A DNA stretch of 64,000 nt. Source: Halichondria panicea. Taxonomy: Eukaryota; Porifera; Demospongiae; Suberitida; Halichondriidae. Where the stretch lies: assembly GCF_963675165.1 (NCBI RefSeq), contig NC_087389.1:4506120-4570119 (forward strand), written 5' to 3'. Under the pieces are notes generated by a model that saw nothing but the letters and a program-made list of their open reading frames with translations, was not told the origin of the DNA and made no database searches. The position numbers and the translations under genes were made by a program. Within the stretch, counting starts at the first letter, position 1. The number at the start of each line of letters is the position of its first letter. This document shows, piece by piece, positions 23,581 through 37,002 of this stretch.

Positions 23581-24814
23581 TCCTGAGGCACTTTGCAAAA
23601 AATGAGACCACCCCCCCTCCTCTTTTGCAAAACTCTACACTTACTGCATGATTTAGATCCCACTTTTCATTGGCTAACTAGACTAGAAAAATTACATTTG
23701 TATCATCAAGCATCATTATAATTCCCTGGGAATTATGACAAAGTGGGTTAGTAACCTACCCCCCAAACGAAAGGGCATCACACAGTTTGAACACAGAAAA
23801 CTCATGCATGCAGCATACTTGCTATACACAAAATAATATGATCAAGCGCAGGATGATACACAAGATAGTGTATTGCTGGCCACAGGTCACTGATTGAGTT
23901 AGTGACATGCATGTGAGGGGAGGTTACTTAGTTGGATTTACTAGTATAGTGGTCACATCAAAGCTTGAATATGCTTGCTATATATAAAATAATGCAATTA
24001 ACTCACACTACAGTTGTTACGCTTTTGGATGTATTCTGCTGAAGAGCTTGTCCAAGCAGTTTGGCTCCTTCGTCATCTATCCGGTTGTATCCTAGTCTGC
24101 ATGTAAATTGAGCAGAAAGAATAATTATCATAACCTGATATAATTTTGTCTCTTCAACTTACTGAAGCCTATCGAGTGTCTGTGTGACACTGAAGAGAGT
24201 GACAAGCTTTTCAATTCCTTTCGGTGATGTAATCCCACAGCCATAAACTCTACGAATGTGAATCGATATAATTATGTGAAACAAATTAATGGGCTACATT
24301 ATTATTATCAATACTTACCCCAAACTTCCGAGTGAGCTTGTTGGCTTGGCGATAAGTGCATCAATAATTTTGTGGAATCCTTGGTCTCCGATTGGATTCT
24401 TAGTCAAGCTATGTTGTAATTTTTTTTGTGGGAAAAGACCGTGGCTTAATTATTAACCTGGTTAATAATTAAGTCACGTCCTATAAGTAATATGCATGTA
24501 CAGCTAGTACAATAATAGGGAAATTCAAATGTAATGGAACACCTATATATAGGTACGTATATGAACACAACACTTACTCCAGCAGTTTCAGACTGTTGTT
24601 TCTCTCAATGATGTTGGCAATTAGCTCACAATCCATAGGTTGAAGGTTGTTGCGGTCAATCCTACAATACACATATCAATTATATAATTATCAAAGGCTA
24701 CGTACCTTAAAGTCTCAAACGTTCCGTTGATTACAGCCATATTTGACAATGCGGTGAGTCCAACAGAAGTCATTCCAATATCCGCCAATCTATAGAGTTT
24801 TGTGGTGTCCCATA

Positions 24815-25018
24815 CGGTACCGTATAGTGGGTAATTTTCGTGGGGTAAAATATTCGTTATTTTCGTGGGCAAGCTGACCTACACAAAAATTTCCTCCACG
24901 AAAACGTAGGCCCAAAAAACGCATGCAATGCAGTTAAACGAAATTTATACTCATGAAAATCACCGTTTTCCAGTTAAACAAATTTTTTACCCCATGAAAA
25001 TTATCCGCTATACAGTAA
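24815..25018. mobile_element. CCGTATAGTGGG-type miniature element in NLR-D intron
   Basis: It begins accgtatagtgggtaatttt and ends gaaaattatccgctatacag, imperfect inverted repeats of the 7267-7713 family. It has a T/A-rich interior without coding sequence. Confidence 0.6.
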
Positions 25019-25804
25019 TTCAATTATAGGAGAATTTAGATCCCATTTGAGTGTATTTAGCAGGGAACTATGAGCTATAGTACCGGTACTATAGATTGCT
25101 CTGGGCTACAAACTACAAGATTGTACATTGTATTGTGATTTACAAGAAGATACACATGTAATAATATAAAAATTATTGTAGCTAGATGCTTTGTCTAGTA
25201 ATATAATAACAGAACTAGAATGAAAGAGAGAAGCTCTAGTTTCTTTTTTTGGCTTTGTTCGAGAGTAGTATATAGGAGGCGCTCGTTTTTTGGGCAGTGT
25301 GCTGTGCTTTTTTGCTGCAAGGCTGCATGGGGGAGGAGCTGGATGTATGGAAGTGCTGGGATTCTAGCTTTGGCTTCTTCCTAAAGTTCCTTTCGTTTTG
25401 TTCAAGAGTACAGTATAGGAGCCGCTCGTTTGCTGGGCTTGTTTGCTGTAAATTATAGCTTAGGTGTCTTCCTTTCGCTTTGTGAGAGTAGTACGAGCCA
25501 CTTGTTTCTTGGGAAGTGTACTGGGCTTGTTTGCTGCAAAACTGGGGGAGGAGCTGGATGTTTCCCTTTTGTGGGTGGAGCTAGGACTATAATTTTGTCC
25601 ATCAAACCGTAAGGTCAAACTGAGGTGGAAGAACAGGGTTGACTTGAATAGAGACCACAGATTTAGTAGAGACACAGAGATGCCAACTTCAGATATTAGT
25701 TTTCAAAAGAATAATGATGCAGTTGCTAGGTTGGCTGTTTATATAGGTTGACTGTTGCTAAGCTAGTGCATTTCTAGTAGCCAATAGGTTTTGGGATCTA
25801 AATC

Positions 25805-25920
25805 AGTTAGAACATGTGCATTCGGTATCTATATGGTTATAGTGTCCCTCATCCCTCGGGCTAAAGCCCTCGAGCTTTGGGACACTATAACACATAGATA
25901 CCTCATGCCCATGTTCTAAC
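25805..25920. repeat. 116-bp imperfect hairpin in NLR-D intron
   Basis: Left arm gttagaacatgtgcat...tatctata...tatagtgtccc pairs with gggacactata...tagata...atgcccatgttctaac, with ccctcgggctaaagccctcg near the loop. It is probably a miniature element. No target duplication was recognised. Confidence 0.55.
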
Positions 25921-28900
25921 TATAACTTAACATTAATTTTCATTACGTCATTTCTGTGATTGTCTCATTTTTCTCCAAAGCAAGTGCTATTCTCTCAACT
26001 CCTTCATCACCAATGTTGTCGTGTCGAAAGCTGCATGCAAATTAAAGAATACTCATAACGATACATGTGAATGTCACAGAATTGACTATACGTACTGTAT
26101 TTCTCTGATAAACTTGTTTTGACCTTCTAGAATCTTCGCTATCTTGTAAGCTCCAACGCTTGTTATTTCACACTTGTCCAACCTGTTAGAGTATTATCAT
26201 AAATCGCACAGTGTCTTAAGAAGCTTACTCTAAAATAGTAACAGTTTTGTTAGATTCAAGAGCTGTCGCTAGATTTCCAATTCCCTCATCTCCAATAGGA
26301 TTATAAGACAATCTAAGAAATATAGAGGTATATATAGCGTCATTATAATAAATTATATCAATTGTGGCCTATTTCAAACAAAAATGTGTCTCAAAACATA
26401 ATTATGTAGGTCCAGTCTCAAAGGCTTCGTTAGTAAATAGAAGCCTTAGTAAAAAAATGACAGTGTTTTCAATGTAGAAGCACGGCAGAATATATAATAA
26501 GCCAGATTAAAATTTGAGTACATGAGGGTGCAAAGTTATATATACGTACGTGAGACAGTTATATATACGTACGTGAGACCCTCCAATTGTATATTGCAAG
26601 ATATAATGTCGGCTAGATGAGAAATTGCTGAAGCTGTGATTCGATTATGCGTTAAACTGCAAATAGAGATATCACATACATCATAACGTACACATGCAGT
26701 ACATTCACTCATTGAACTTAACTTGAAAGACGATATCTTAAAGCCATCAACACCGTTGGTCTCAGCAAATCTAACTAGTGACATTTTTAGGATACTTAGC
26801 CCATTGTCTCCAATGTTACAGCCTCTAAAGTCCAGCGTCCACTCCCCGCCAGCCGATGTAACCATGTGAGCAGCACACAGGCAATCAGTTGTATTGAGAA
26901 ACATGTTGCTCAAATTGAGCACACGATAAAATTGTTCAGCTGCTTTCTCACTTATAGCTTGAGTGTTTGCCTCGTAAACACAGTGAAGAAGGAAGATTTG
27001 AGCTCGATTGGCCTTACCAGTTTCAGTGATCATGATCTCTTGGAAATCTTCATCAATTAACTTGGTAATTCCAGAAAAGAACTTCCAAACATTTCGAAAT
27101 TGCATGTCATCGCGAAATTCTCTGAGAAGACGAACTTGTTCCAATCGATCTAGTTTTTGAATTCCATACGCCGCAAGGAACTCTTGAATGGAGAGATGGT
27201 TGAATTGGTAGACAATATCAAAACCAGCAACGTCAGAGTTAATTGGGGTGTTTAAGAGACCGTAGCCATCAAATCGTTTCTGATTATCTGAATTTAGACC
27301 AACTCGTTGCAAATCTTCTCTGCTATACACAAATTTCTTCTGTTTAAAGCTGTCCAGCGCTAAAATACACAATAGGTTGAAGACACTTTTAATTTCGGGA
27401 GGAAGCTTGCTTAAGCTGGTAATGCCATTAATAGAATTCAGTGCTGAATTTGATTGTTTCTTACAGTTTTGGTAGAGGGTATTGCAGATGTATTGTTCGT
27501 ATAACTCGGTAAGAGTGTGTGGTAAGGCGGACTCCATACGAGCCACGTGGCAGATAATAGAAAGTGTAAGCGGGATGTGGGCCAACGCTTTGAGGTTTGG
27601 AAACTTGTTGAGATGACCGAGAATAGTTTTAGACATTTCCCCGCCATGAAGTTGTATGTATTGTGTGATTTGCTCAGTGTCAAATCCTAACACCTCGATA
27701 TGTCGTTCATCCATGTAGTCATAAAGATCAGCCGTCACTGATGGACGAGAAGTGACTAGCACTGAAACTTTTGGAAGCTTATTGCCCACGACAATATCAA
27801 AGAAAAATGAGCCTTCTTCACGTAGCTCCGGCGGTAACTCATCCCAGCCTTCAAGGATAATCAACGTCCTGTCACCTTGAGAACGAAAAGCCTGCTCAAC
27901 AGCCTTGTCACATATATCACCTTCTAAAACAATGTTTATTATGTCTTTTAGCGTGACTACAGACTTTTTTTGGAATCTTCGAAGAGTAACCAAAACCAAA
28001 ATGTCATATTCTTCATTAAGAAACTCTCCTTTGGCCCAGAGCCGACACATTTCAAGTGCTATAGCATTGTCTTTCCTACACCGGGAGCTCCTTCAACTAG
28101 TACTAACTTTCTTGGCTGATCTTCACCGTATGCAAAAACTCGATCCAGTTGAATTTGCTCTTTTTTCTTGATGATATCGTCGGCTGAATCGTGCAAAGTG
28201 CTTTTGAGAAATTTATCTTGCTCTCTGTCTATGTGATTGGCTTTCTGTTTCTTGATAAGAGCTAAACTTATATACTGCATTTTTTTGGATGCAGGTCCTG
28301 CAGCCCTCCTGAAAAATTTAGCTTGTGTGTAAGTGGTACGTAGATTGTCCGCAAAGACTTGAAGAGGGCTAGTAATGCATTGTCGGGAGAAATCCGAGCA
28401 TGACTGGGGATCTGGACTGGAGGTTCGCGTTCGCTTAGAAGGTTCGCCGGAACTTTGGTCAGAATTGTGTTGTCTTTTCAAACCTGTAGAAGCAGAAATG
28501 GATCAGCATATTACCTGTGACCACAACTGTTGTACAAATTGATGCATCACAGATTCAACTGTATAATTATAGATCTAGTCTATATATAAATATAATTATC
28601 ATTATGCTATATAAAAAATTATATACCAGCTATATATATACATTTCCATAGCGTCCAGTATTTATACCCTATTATAGCTACTCTTATCCAGATTCGTAAC
28701 TTCACTATGAATAATATTCAGTGTCAATTTAATAATTAGTTATATAATTATACTGATTCACAGCAGAATGATTCATGCATAATTTTGATACAATGACCTA
28801 GCCATGCAGGCGAATTAAAACAATGACCTATAGCCAGGCTTTGCCTATAGCTAACACAATGGGATCTTGGATTAATTGTGTTGTCTCTAGGTACGGGTTG

Positions 28901-29399
28901 CTTCTCACTTGACGGTTTGCTGGGTTGTGGAGAATGAGAGGTAGGTTCAGAACCAGAACTTGTAGCTAACGTGTCGGTTATTCCGGTTGCAGACTGATTA
29001 TTTATAAGCCAATTCTCCAATTTATCTGCCAGATCAGAATGAGGCAAGTGTTCCGCTGCATCACGAACACACTTTACAAATAATGAAGGAGCTCGATCTC
29101 CTTTTATGCACATGATTTTAACTAGTTCACATGTCTTTTCTTGTCTAGTTTGACTGGGCAACATCAATTTTTCCATTTCATCACTGGTCAGAAGCTGCTG
29201 CTCGTTTAGGTGTGGTAGTAGCTCCTTGAGGTTTAGACAGCTATTAAAGTCAACATGATGGACCATAAAAAATGTTTTACATGTAGTAGATCTAGCCATA
29301 GCAAGTTGTTAGTTGTTTCTACTTAGTGAGTCTCATAGTAAATAGTAGTTGTATACGCCCTAAATCCACCGCAAAACCGAAAGTAGATTATATAGGGGT

Positions 29400-29412
29400 G
29401 GGGAAAATCCCC
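29400..29412. promoter_or_regulatory. NF-kB-like palindrome upstream of NLR-D
   Basis: GGGGAAAATCCCC with a TATA-like ttatatagg just before it lies 101 bp upstream of the NLR-D ATG. The sequence block is the same as at NLR-A. Confidence 0.5.
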
Positions 29413-29614
29413 CACAATTTCCCTCACATTTCTGTCCACATTATAGTATAGAGCTGCACTTGTACTTGTCAGTACAGTAGAATATAAATTATAATATATG
29501 CACCTGATTGAGTTGTAAAATAATGGGACAAAAATATACTATTGAGAATGGGGGTGGTCTTTCACACATGTTCACAGGAGAAAAGGTTACACGTGGTACA
29601 TATACACATAACTA

Positions 29615-32600
29615 TCACAGATAATTGGTGGAGTTTCTTTTCTGCACCACTTGAGAGTGATGCTTGTAGTTGAGGTCTAACTTGTTCTCTGTGTCTCTCC
29701 CAGAGTTGATGGAGTCACAGATCTCTTGGAGCTTCTTCTTTCCTTCGTCAGTCACCTTTGTAGCCTGCATTCTGCATGAAACAATCACTTTAATTATTTC
29801 GGCAAATTTCACCAGACTACGTACTCATGCAATTTGCAAACTTTTAAAGGACCATACTCACTGTGACTGTACTGTAGTGTCCCCTTAAGCGTACACATGT
29901 ACATGGAACTTAGCCTTTGAAAAGAGCCACGCAGCAATGTAAACTATAGCTATTACTAGCATGCAAAGTAGACTGGAAACCACTCCCCTTCTCTCGGGAG
30001 AAAGGGACTGGCAAGCTGCCGTGTTGAGAGTTGTCCCAGTGCGTGAAGAATGTCACGCTGCCACAAGAATGTAAACGTCACAAATAGTCACGTGCCACCG
30101 CCCACACGCTATAACTATCACTGCACAAAATGTTATCGGCCTCAAGTATAAAGTACATCACCGGCGATCTGTCATCGAGGTTGAAATAATATCACCCACG
30201 CATTATGCATTTTGTGGTTTGTTCTAATTTGCATTCCAACGGGACAACTCTCAACATGGCAACTTGCCAGTCCCCAGAGCCCAGAGTGAAGGGAGTGGTT
30301 TCCAGTCTACATGCAAAGTACGTATACGGTACACTCACAGAACTTGCTTGACTGAATTGGAGCTGTTCCTTTTCAAAGCCTCTCCCACTAGTTCAGCACC
30401 CTCGTCTCCGAGATGATTGCACCCCAGTCTGTGAGGAAAAACAACCAAATATTGACTCCACTGGCTTCTTTGATTTCAAAGCTAGGGTGCATAATGGAAG
30501 CACAGCAGTGGACTGTTGTACAGTTTGCTACCAGTACCTTGACACCGTATGTATTAGTGTCTCTAAAATGTATAAGTTCATGGTCATCACGCAGACCTCG
30601 GTATGTGGTATGCTATAATTATTATAATTGTGGCCGCTTACTGAATTCCGACAAAAGTTTCTGTGACTGAAAACAGTTCCATGAGTTTCTTGAGCCCCTT
30701 TGGTGTGACATCACATCCAAACACCCTGTACAAAGTTTTAATTGACCAAAATAATTATGATGAGTCATCAATTCATGCAGTTTTTACACTTTATAAGCCT
30801 TTACTTATTTAACTTTACTTACCCCAACTTTTTGAGAGATCCTTTACGTTTGACGATCAGTGCTTCAAGTACTCGTACAAAACCAACATCTCCAATTGGA
30901 TTCTTTGACAAACTGCATGACACCAAAATAATGGTGGCTGCAATGATAATGAAACAGTTCACGGCTTACTCTATCAGAATAAGGCTGCTGCTCTTCTCAA
31001 TAATAGTAGCCACCAGATGACAGTCATTAGCTCCCAAATCATTCCGATCAAGTCTAGAGTGCGTGGCAAATGAACATTAATCCAAGAAAAAATATAATCA
31101 CGTACTCAGAAAGTTTGAGTGGGTGTACGTACAAATTACCTTAGTACTTCAAGAGTTTGGTTGACGGGAGCCATTTGGGCTAGAGCAGTAAGACCGACTG
31201 AAGTCATATCTGTTTTCGTCAGTCTACGTATAGACGAAGTAATTAAATAACATGAATTATACATGATAAATCACTTACGATAATTCAGTGAGAGCCTTGT
31301 TGTATCTGTTGTCTAGTGCCTGCGCTATCCTCGTAACACCATGGCAACCAAATTGTTCAAATCCGATGCTGTATAGACACAATTTGTGAGTAGACATACC
31401 TATAGAAGAATGTTTTCCAAATCATGATAGTTACGGAAACTTACTAGAGTTCTTCTATTGTGCTGTTTGCTCTCAAGACATCAGCTAGTTCAAAAGCACC
31501 ATCTTTAGTCAGCTCACAGCTTGAGAAACTGTTATAAACATACTCGATATAATTATAGACCATATTCACCGGCTTAAAGAAAACAGATAAAAGTACATGT
31601 ATAATTATACTTACATATTCACTGTGCATCATAAATGCCTGGCTGATATAAAATTATTATAACTAACTAATAGCACTTAACGTACTGAAGTGATTTGGTT
31701 GTTGCATGCGACTGCTTAAGAGCTCTTGTTAGAGTCCTCATGCCCTCGTCTCCAAACGGATTGGACGACAATCTGTAGAGGATATTATCAGTGACTATGG
31801 TTATTATTATACATTCGCTGATCTGGAATTTAAATACTTACATGTAGTATAGACATAAATTTGCTAGCTGGACGAGGCATATGTGTATAGTGAACTTCTC
31901 AATAAGGACAGTTTGCAATTGGAAACAGTCAGTTTGTCCTAATGTATAGAGACGAGGTCCTTTATTAAGAGGCTAAATCTCTATAGTAGCTGTCCAATAG
32001 AGAGGGTGTCCCTAGCTTGCTTGTAAGGTTTACTACAATTAATACACATGCACACATAAGCTCACATGAGTGAGTGTAACTGCATCTTGCTGTTGATCAT
32101 GTCCGCTAGGTGGCAAACAGACACGGCTCGTATCCGGTTCTGAGTCAAACTGCATGCACGTAAAAGGTAAATTTAAAAAGGATCACAGTTGAATACAATG
32201 CATTGTCTTGATAAAGTACACGAGTGTCGCAGCTACATTTATTGCCATACTACTAAATTGTGTCAGGATACAATTTTGAGTAGCAAACATAAACCATTCA
32301 CATCATTACACTACGGACTACGGACTGGCTAATAATTATCCACTCACTCCAATCTCTTGATGGTGAATCCGAGTACTCCATGGGCCTCAATGTGGGTCAA
32401 AAGAGACGTCTTGAATATCCTCAGTCCATCGTCCCCCATATTGCACCCCCTCAACTCGACCTGCCAATCCCCCCCGGCCGATGTGATCATGTGAGCAGCA
32501 CAGAGACAGTCGGTTGTGTTGAGAAGCATATTACCGAGGTTTAGAACATAGAACATCTTTTCTGCAGCTTTCTTGCTGATAGCAGGGTTGTCGGCTTCGT

Positions 32601-35600
32601 ACAAACAGTGTAAAAGAAAGATTTGATCTCGATTGGCCTTCCCAGTTCCAGATATGATTAATTCTTTGAAATATTCATTCTCGAGTCTTGTAATCCCCGA
32701 GAAAAATTTCCAAATGTTTTGAAACTGCTTGTCATTTCGGAACTCTCTGAGAAGGGAAACTCGTTGATCATTAACCAGATGTTGAATTCCATAGGCTGCG
32801 AGAAACTCTTGAATTGAGAGATGATTGAACTGATAAATCTGCTCGAATCCTGCTGCAACAGTCATAACAGGTGCATTCAATAGGCCGTAGCCGTCAAAGG
32901 CATTTGGTTTGAGACCAACTCTCTGCAAATCTTCTTTGGTGTACACAAACTTCTTTTCTTTGAAGCCGTCCAGAGCCAAAGTACAGAGGGAATTGATCAC
33001 GCTTCTAACTTCGACCGGTAGTTCTTCCAAGCAAGAAACTCCAGAGAGGGACTTGAACGTTATGTGCCTCTTTAAGGTTAGGAAAAGAGTGTTGCAGATG
33101 TGCTGACGATAAAGCTCTGTGAGGGTATGCGGCAAAGCTGAATCTTTTCGAGCCACGTGGCAGATAATGGAAAGAGTGAGCGGGATGTGGGCCAACGCTT
33201 TGAGGTTCGGAAACTTGTTGAGATGGCTAAGAACAGTTTCAGACATATCCCCGCCATGAAGTTGTACGTACTGTGTGATTTCCTTAGTGCTGAAGCCCAA
33301 TACCTCGATATGTCGTTCATCCATGTATTCATAGAGGTCAGAGGTCACTGTGGGACGAGAGGTTACAAGTACAGATGCTTTCGGTAAAATATTGCCCTCG
33401 ACAATGTCAAAAAAGAATGAACCTTCTTCACGTAACGTAGGAGGCAACTCGTCCCAGCCTTCGAGAATGAACAAAGTTCTTTCCCCTTGAGATCTCAATA
33501 ACTCTTCGGTAGCCTCATCAAGAAGAGAGCCTTGCAGGTATATGAGCAGATCACTCAACTTCACTAACGGTTTTCGCTGGAATCTTCTGAGGGTTACCAA
33601 GAGCACCATATCGTATTCATCTAGCAGATCTTTATTGGCCCATAGCTGACATATGTGTAGGGCAAGCATTGTCTTTCCAACACCAGGAGCCCCTTCGACT
33701 AGTACGAGCTTCCTCGATCCTTCTTTACCGTAAGTGAAAATTCCTTGCAACTTAATGTCTTCCTTTTTCTTTTTGATGATGTCATCCACAGAGCCGTGTA
33801 ATGTACTTTGCAGAAATTCATCATTCTCTGCGTCTGCAGCACTTATTCCTTTCTTCTTGACGAGTGCTAGATTAATAAATTTGATAGTTCCTTTGTTAAT
33901 ACCAGCAGATTTGTTGAAGAACTTTTCATCTGCGTAAGAGGTTCTCAAAGTTTTAATGAGCACTTGAAGAGGAGATTCATCTGTTGAATGTCGTTCTGAG
34001 CGAGTGGAACTAGAACGTACTAAGGGTGATGAATAACGACTTTGATCATCACCTGACGGAGGTATGTATTGCCGGCCAAATTCGTGTGGGGGCTGACGAA
34101 ATTGTAGGTTAGATTGAGAGGTGGTGCTTGGTTGTTCTGGTAAGCGATCGCTTTCTTCCGTTCTAGAACCTGTGCAAAGAAAGTGTAATATTGAAGGTGT
34201 ATAGATAATTGAAGTATATTATGCGTACATCATGAAATGAAAATGTTGATTCGTATAGAATGTTTATACCTATTAGCATGTCATGTGATCTGTCAGGTCT
34301 AGGCCGGCGGAGAGGGGGAGGTTGAAGATCTGTTGGCATGGTGACGTCAGATTGAGCCCCTCTTTTAACTCCTATTGTGAGCAATAATAAAAGAGATTCA
34401 TATAAAAACATACACGCAGTGTACCTATAGTCATGCACCCACAAATTTACAGGGTATAATTTAGGGTTACATATTAATTATGCATCTGCCCCATGAATAA
34501 CTATATCTAGCCCGATTCCAGGCCTGGAATCGAGGCTAATCTATATTAAATACTCACCAAAAGTTGACGAAGGTCCTTCCTCTTCGTCCATCTGCTCCGT
34601 ACTTGAGGAAATACTTCGATCGCAAATCATTCTCCTCTTGCTGTACACCTCCTCGATACGCACCTGGCTTCCTTCCATATACTCCAGTTTGATAGAACTC
34701 AGTGTGGGATCTGAATCGAGTCTCGTCCTAATTTCGTCTACACCGAATACACTAAGTGACTGCTTCAGAAAGGCAGCAAGTATCTTCCATACTAAGACAA
34801 TGGAGCCATGTCGGGTGGAAGCAAGACTAAAGGTGTGTCTCTGAATCGAGAGAACTCCAGCAATCATATCTTTAACCACGAACGCCTCTCCAAGAGTCAT
34901 ATCAGGGTTGCTATGTAATGTCAAGAGGAGATGGTGAGTTTGGGTAGATGTGGAGTTGTACTGGCAGGTTAGAGCTTGATTGCTCATGATATGATCGGCA
35001 TACTCGAGAGCAAGAGAGTGCAATTCCTGTAGTCCCAATACATGGAGAAGCCTACAGAGTAAGTCAATGTCTGATTCGTGGCACAATCCAAGCTGACGAA
35101 TATGCACACACAGAGAGCCAAAATCCCTCACTTCTTCCTGCTGAATAGTAATGCCCATGTGACCATCATGAAGAATCCTGTTTAGTTCAACAATGACGCT
35201 GTCAATTGAAACATCATTTCTCGCCATATAAGAAGATATTCTCTGCACCAAGTGTGCATAATCTGGTGCAACTTGATTCAATGGGGAGGGGAGATCATCG
35301 GCAAAACTAGATGGACTGTTCTGATAAAGCAATGAGTTTGTGGTCTGCTCTTGAATTGGAACCTGTGCTTGCTGCACCAAACGTGGAGTTTCCTCTGCCA
35401 TTGTTCCTAACAAAATGTTCTGTTCAAATCGAGATTCGAAGTTTGATAGACTACTCTCTATGGTATCGGTCGGATTTTGATGACTTGTACTGACAGTTAC
35501 TGCATTATTCGCCTTTAAGCCATAGGGAACATTGATCACTTGAGGGAGGCTACTGGCTGATATTTGTTCATCAATTGTTACTTGCGTTTGTCGCACTAAA

Positions 35601-36337
35601 CATGGAGTTTGCTCCGCCATTGTTAGTGGCAAAAGTCCCTGTTCGAATTGAGATTCAAAGGTACTAACTGTTGATCCCTGTAATGAGTTTGGATTTGTGT
35701 TGTCCTGCTGACGAGAACTGACGGTTTCTGCAGTATTCACCCCTAGGCCATGGGGAACGGCATCGATTACTTGAGGGAGGCTACTGGCTGATATTTGTTC
35801 TTCAATCGGTACTTGTAGAGTTTGCTCGACCATTATATCAGTCGACGCAGTGTGGTTTGATATGGTATCAACTGTCGAAACATCTTGTGCATTTGTGCTG
35901 TCCTGTTCATCACTACTAACAGCTGGTACAGGGTTTGTCCTCACGACTTGGGGGACATTGTAATTACTAGGTTGCGAATTGTTCGTTGCTAGTGCCTGAT
36001 TCTGAGCAAATGCTGAACGAATAGGGGGCGTGTGTGCTGGACGATCTTGAAGCCATTTCTCCATTTTATCCGCTAGTTCAGGATGGGGAAAGTGCTCCTT
36101 TGCATTTCGAACACACTCGATGAACAAGAAGGGAGCTCGATCTCCTTTTATGCACATAATTTTAACAAGGTGTTTAATTTTCTTCTTTCGGGTTGAAAGT
36201 GAGTCTAGTGTTTCCATCTCATCTAGAGTCAGTAATTGCTTGCTTAGTAAGGGAATCACCTCATCAATGTTCAGATAATCTTCAAAATCTTTGAGGTGAG
36301 CCAAAAAAAACCTTTCAGTTGAGTAACCTGCAGCCAT
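29615..36337 (-). CDS. NLR-C: intact CARD-DED-NACHT-LRR receptor, 1,545 aa
   Basis: This is a predicted cytosolic sensor expected to oligomerise through NACHT and signal through death-fold domains. Thirteen exons: 36337-34558, 34371-34270, 34169-32348, 32149-32066, 31772-31686, 31528-31445, 31368-31279, 31223-31140, 31053-30970, 30912-30823, 30725-30642, 30428-30339 and 29771-29615. All junction phases agree and the total is 4,638 nt. Residues about 8-97 are a CARD-like domain. Residues 168-340 hold three copies of a repeat (EQ..QVPI.EQISASSLPQV...). Residues about 360-450 look like a DED (LCVHIRQLGLCHESDIDLL..LLHVLG). Residues 460-593 are an unrecognised conserved region (GSIVLVWKI). Then come NACHT with GAPGVGKT and nine LRRs. 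The ATG was chosen because it starts the CARD and aligns with its paralogues. Confidence 0.92.
29969..30309. mobile_element. 341-bp TAG...CTA element in NLR-C intron
   Basis: Inverted ends TAGACTGGAAACCACTCCC and GGGAGTGGTTTCCAGTCTA are bounded by exact 9-bp duplications catgcaaag (29960-29968, 30310-30318). The orthologous intron of NLR-B (around 5733-5741) has a single catgcaaag and no insertion. No coding capacity. Confidence 0.9.
34508..34538. mobile_element. 31-bp hairpin element in NLR-C intron 1
   Basis: TAGCCCGATTCCAGGCCTGG continuing to AATCGAGGCTA is the counterpart of 10467-10498 in NLR-B. Flanking 9-mers are aactatatc and atctatatt (7/9). Confidence 0.6.
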
Positions 36338-37002
36338 TGTGTAGAGCTAGCCTAGCTAGAGCTAGCTGGCTGGCTTTATATTGTCATAAAATAATTATAT
36401 ATACCGTACCCTCGCGAAAATACGCCCACCCTTTTCTGCAAGAAGTCTAGGCTTATTAGGGGACTGGGCGTTTAATCGCGAACGGCGAGTTTTCATTCCA
36501 ATATACGCCCACCCGCGGCCTCAAATCGAGGTTTACACTTTGCTGTATGCCAATTCTTATTGTGTTTTAATACATAGTATGAACATTTTATTGACAACAA
36601 CAAACAATGTTATAAACTAATGCATGAGTATGATTAAAGCATGACAAGAGAATGATCATGAAGAAGTACGTGGACTCTGAGACTGACTCTATTCGTTGCT
36701 TGTTGATGTTAGATGTAGCAGAAACTTCTCGAAGGATGGTAGGTCATACTCCTACAGAGCAGCTATCAGGTACTTTGTTTCAGAAAGCCAAGGCAAGGTA
36801 ACCTGCAAAATTAGCCTGTGTGATAACTTTCTTAGACTTTGTGTTTCCTTTCTCAGCATATAGGACTACTTGTTCCCTGCATATACATCTTCAGGGGCAA
36901 ACAGATCCATACAGAGAAAGTTATAATGTCTGATCTTGGTCCAGCAAGGAGTATAGTCTTACTAGCTACTACCTAGCCTCTATAGTCTTACTAGCTACTA
37001 CC

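Larger units (their letters stand above)
22459..29299 (-). pseudogene. NLR-D: CARD-NACHT-LRR, probably inactivated
   Basis: Exons: 29299-28858 (CARD-like), 28483 to about 26700 (NACHT), LRR exons 26656-26573, 26312-26229, 26182-26096, 26030-25947, 24789-24706, 24661-24578, 24408-24319, 24249-24163 and 24096-24007, and terminal 22615-22459. The LRR exons have intact frames and phase-2 junctions. The NACHT exon reads LVEGAPGVGKTML and then breaks by one missing base near 28058-28064; the correct frame resumes as LEMCRLWAKGEF. The donor used at the end of exon 1 in NLR-A is changed here, so the GT at 28857 is assumed. No phase-2 donor is found at the 3' end of the NACHT exon. It lacks the 102-bp linker exon. 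It is a pseudogene or carries a sequencing indel; its NACHT is clearly diverged from A, B and C. Confidence 0.75.
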
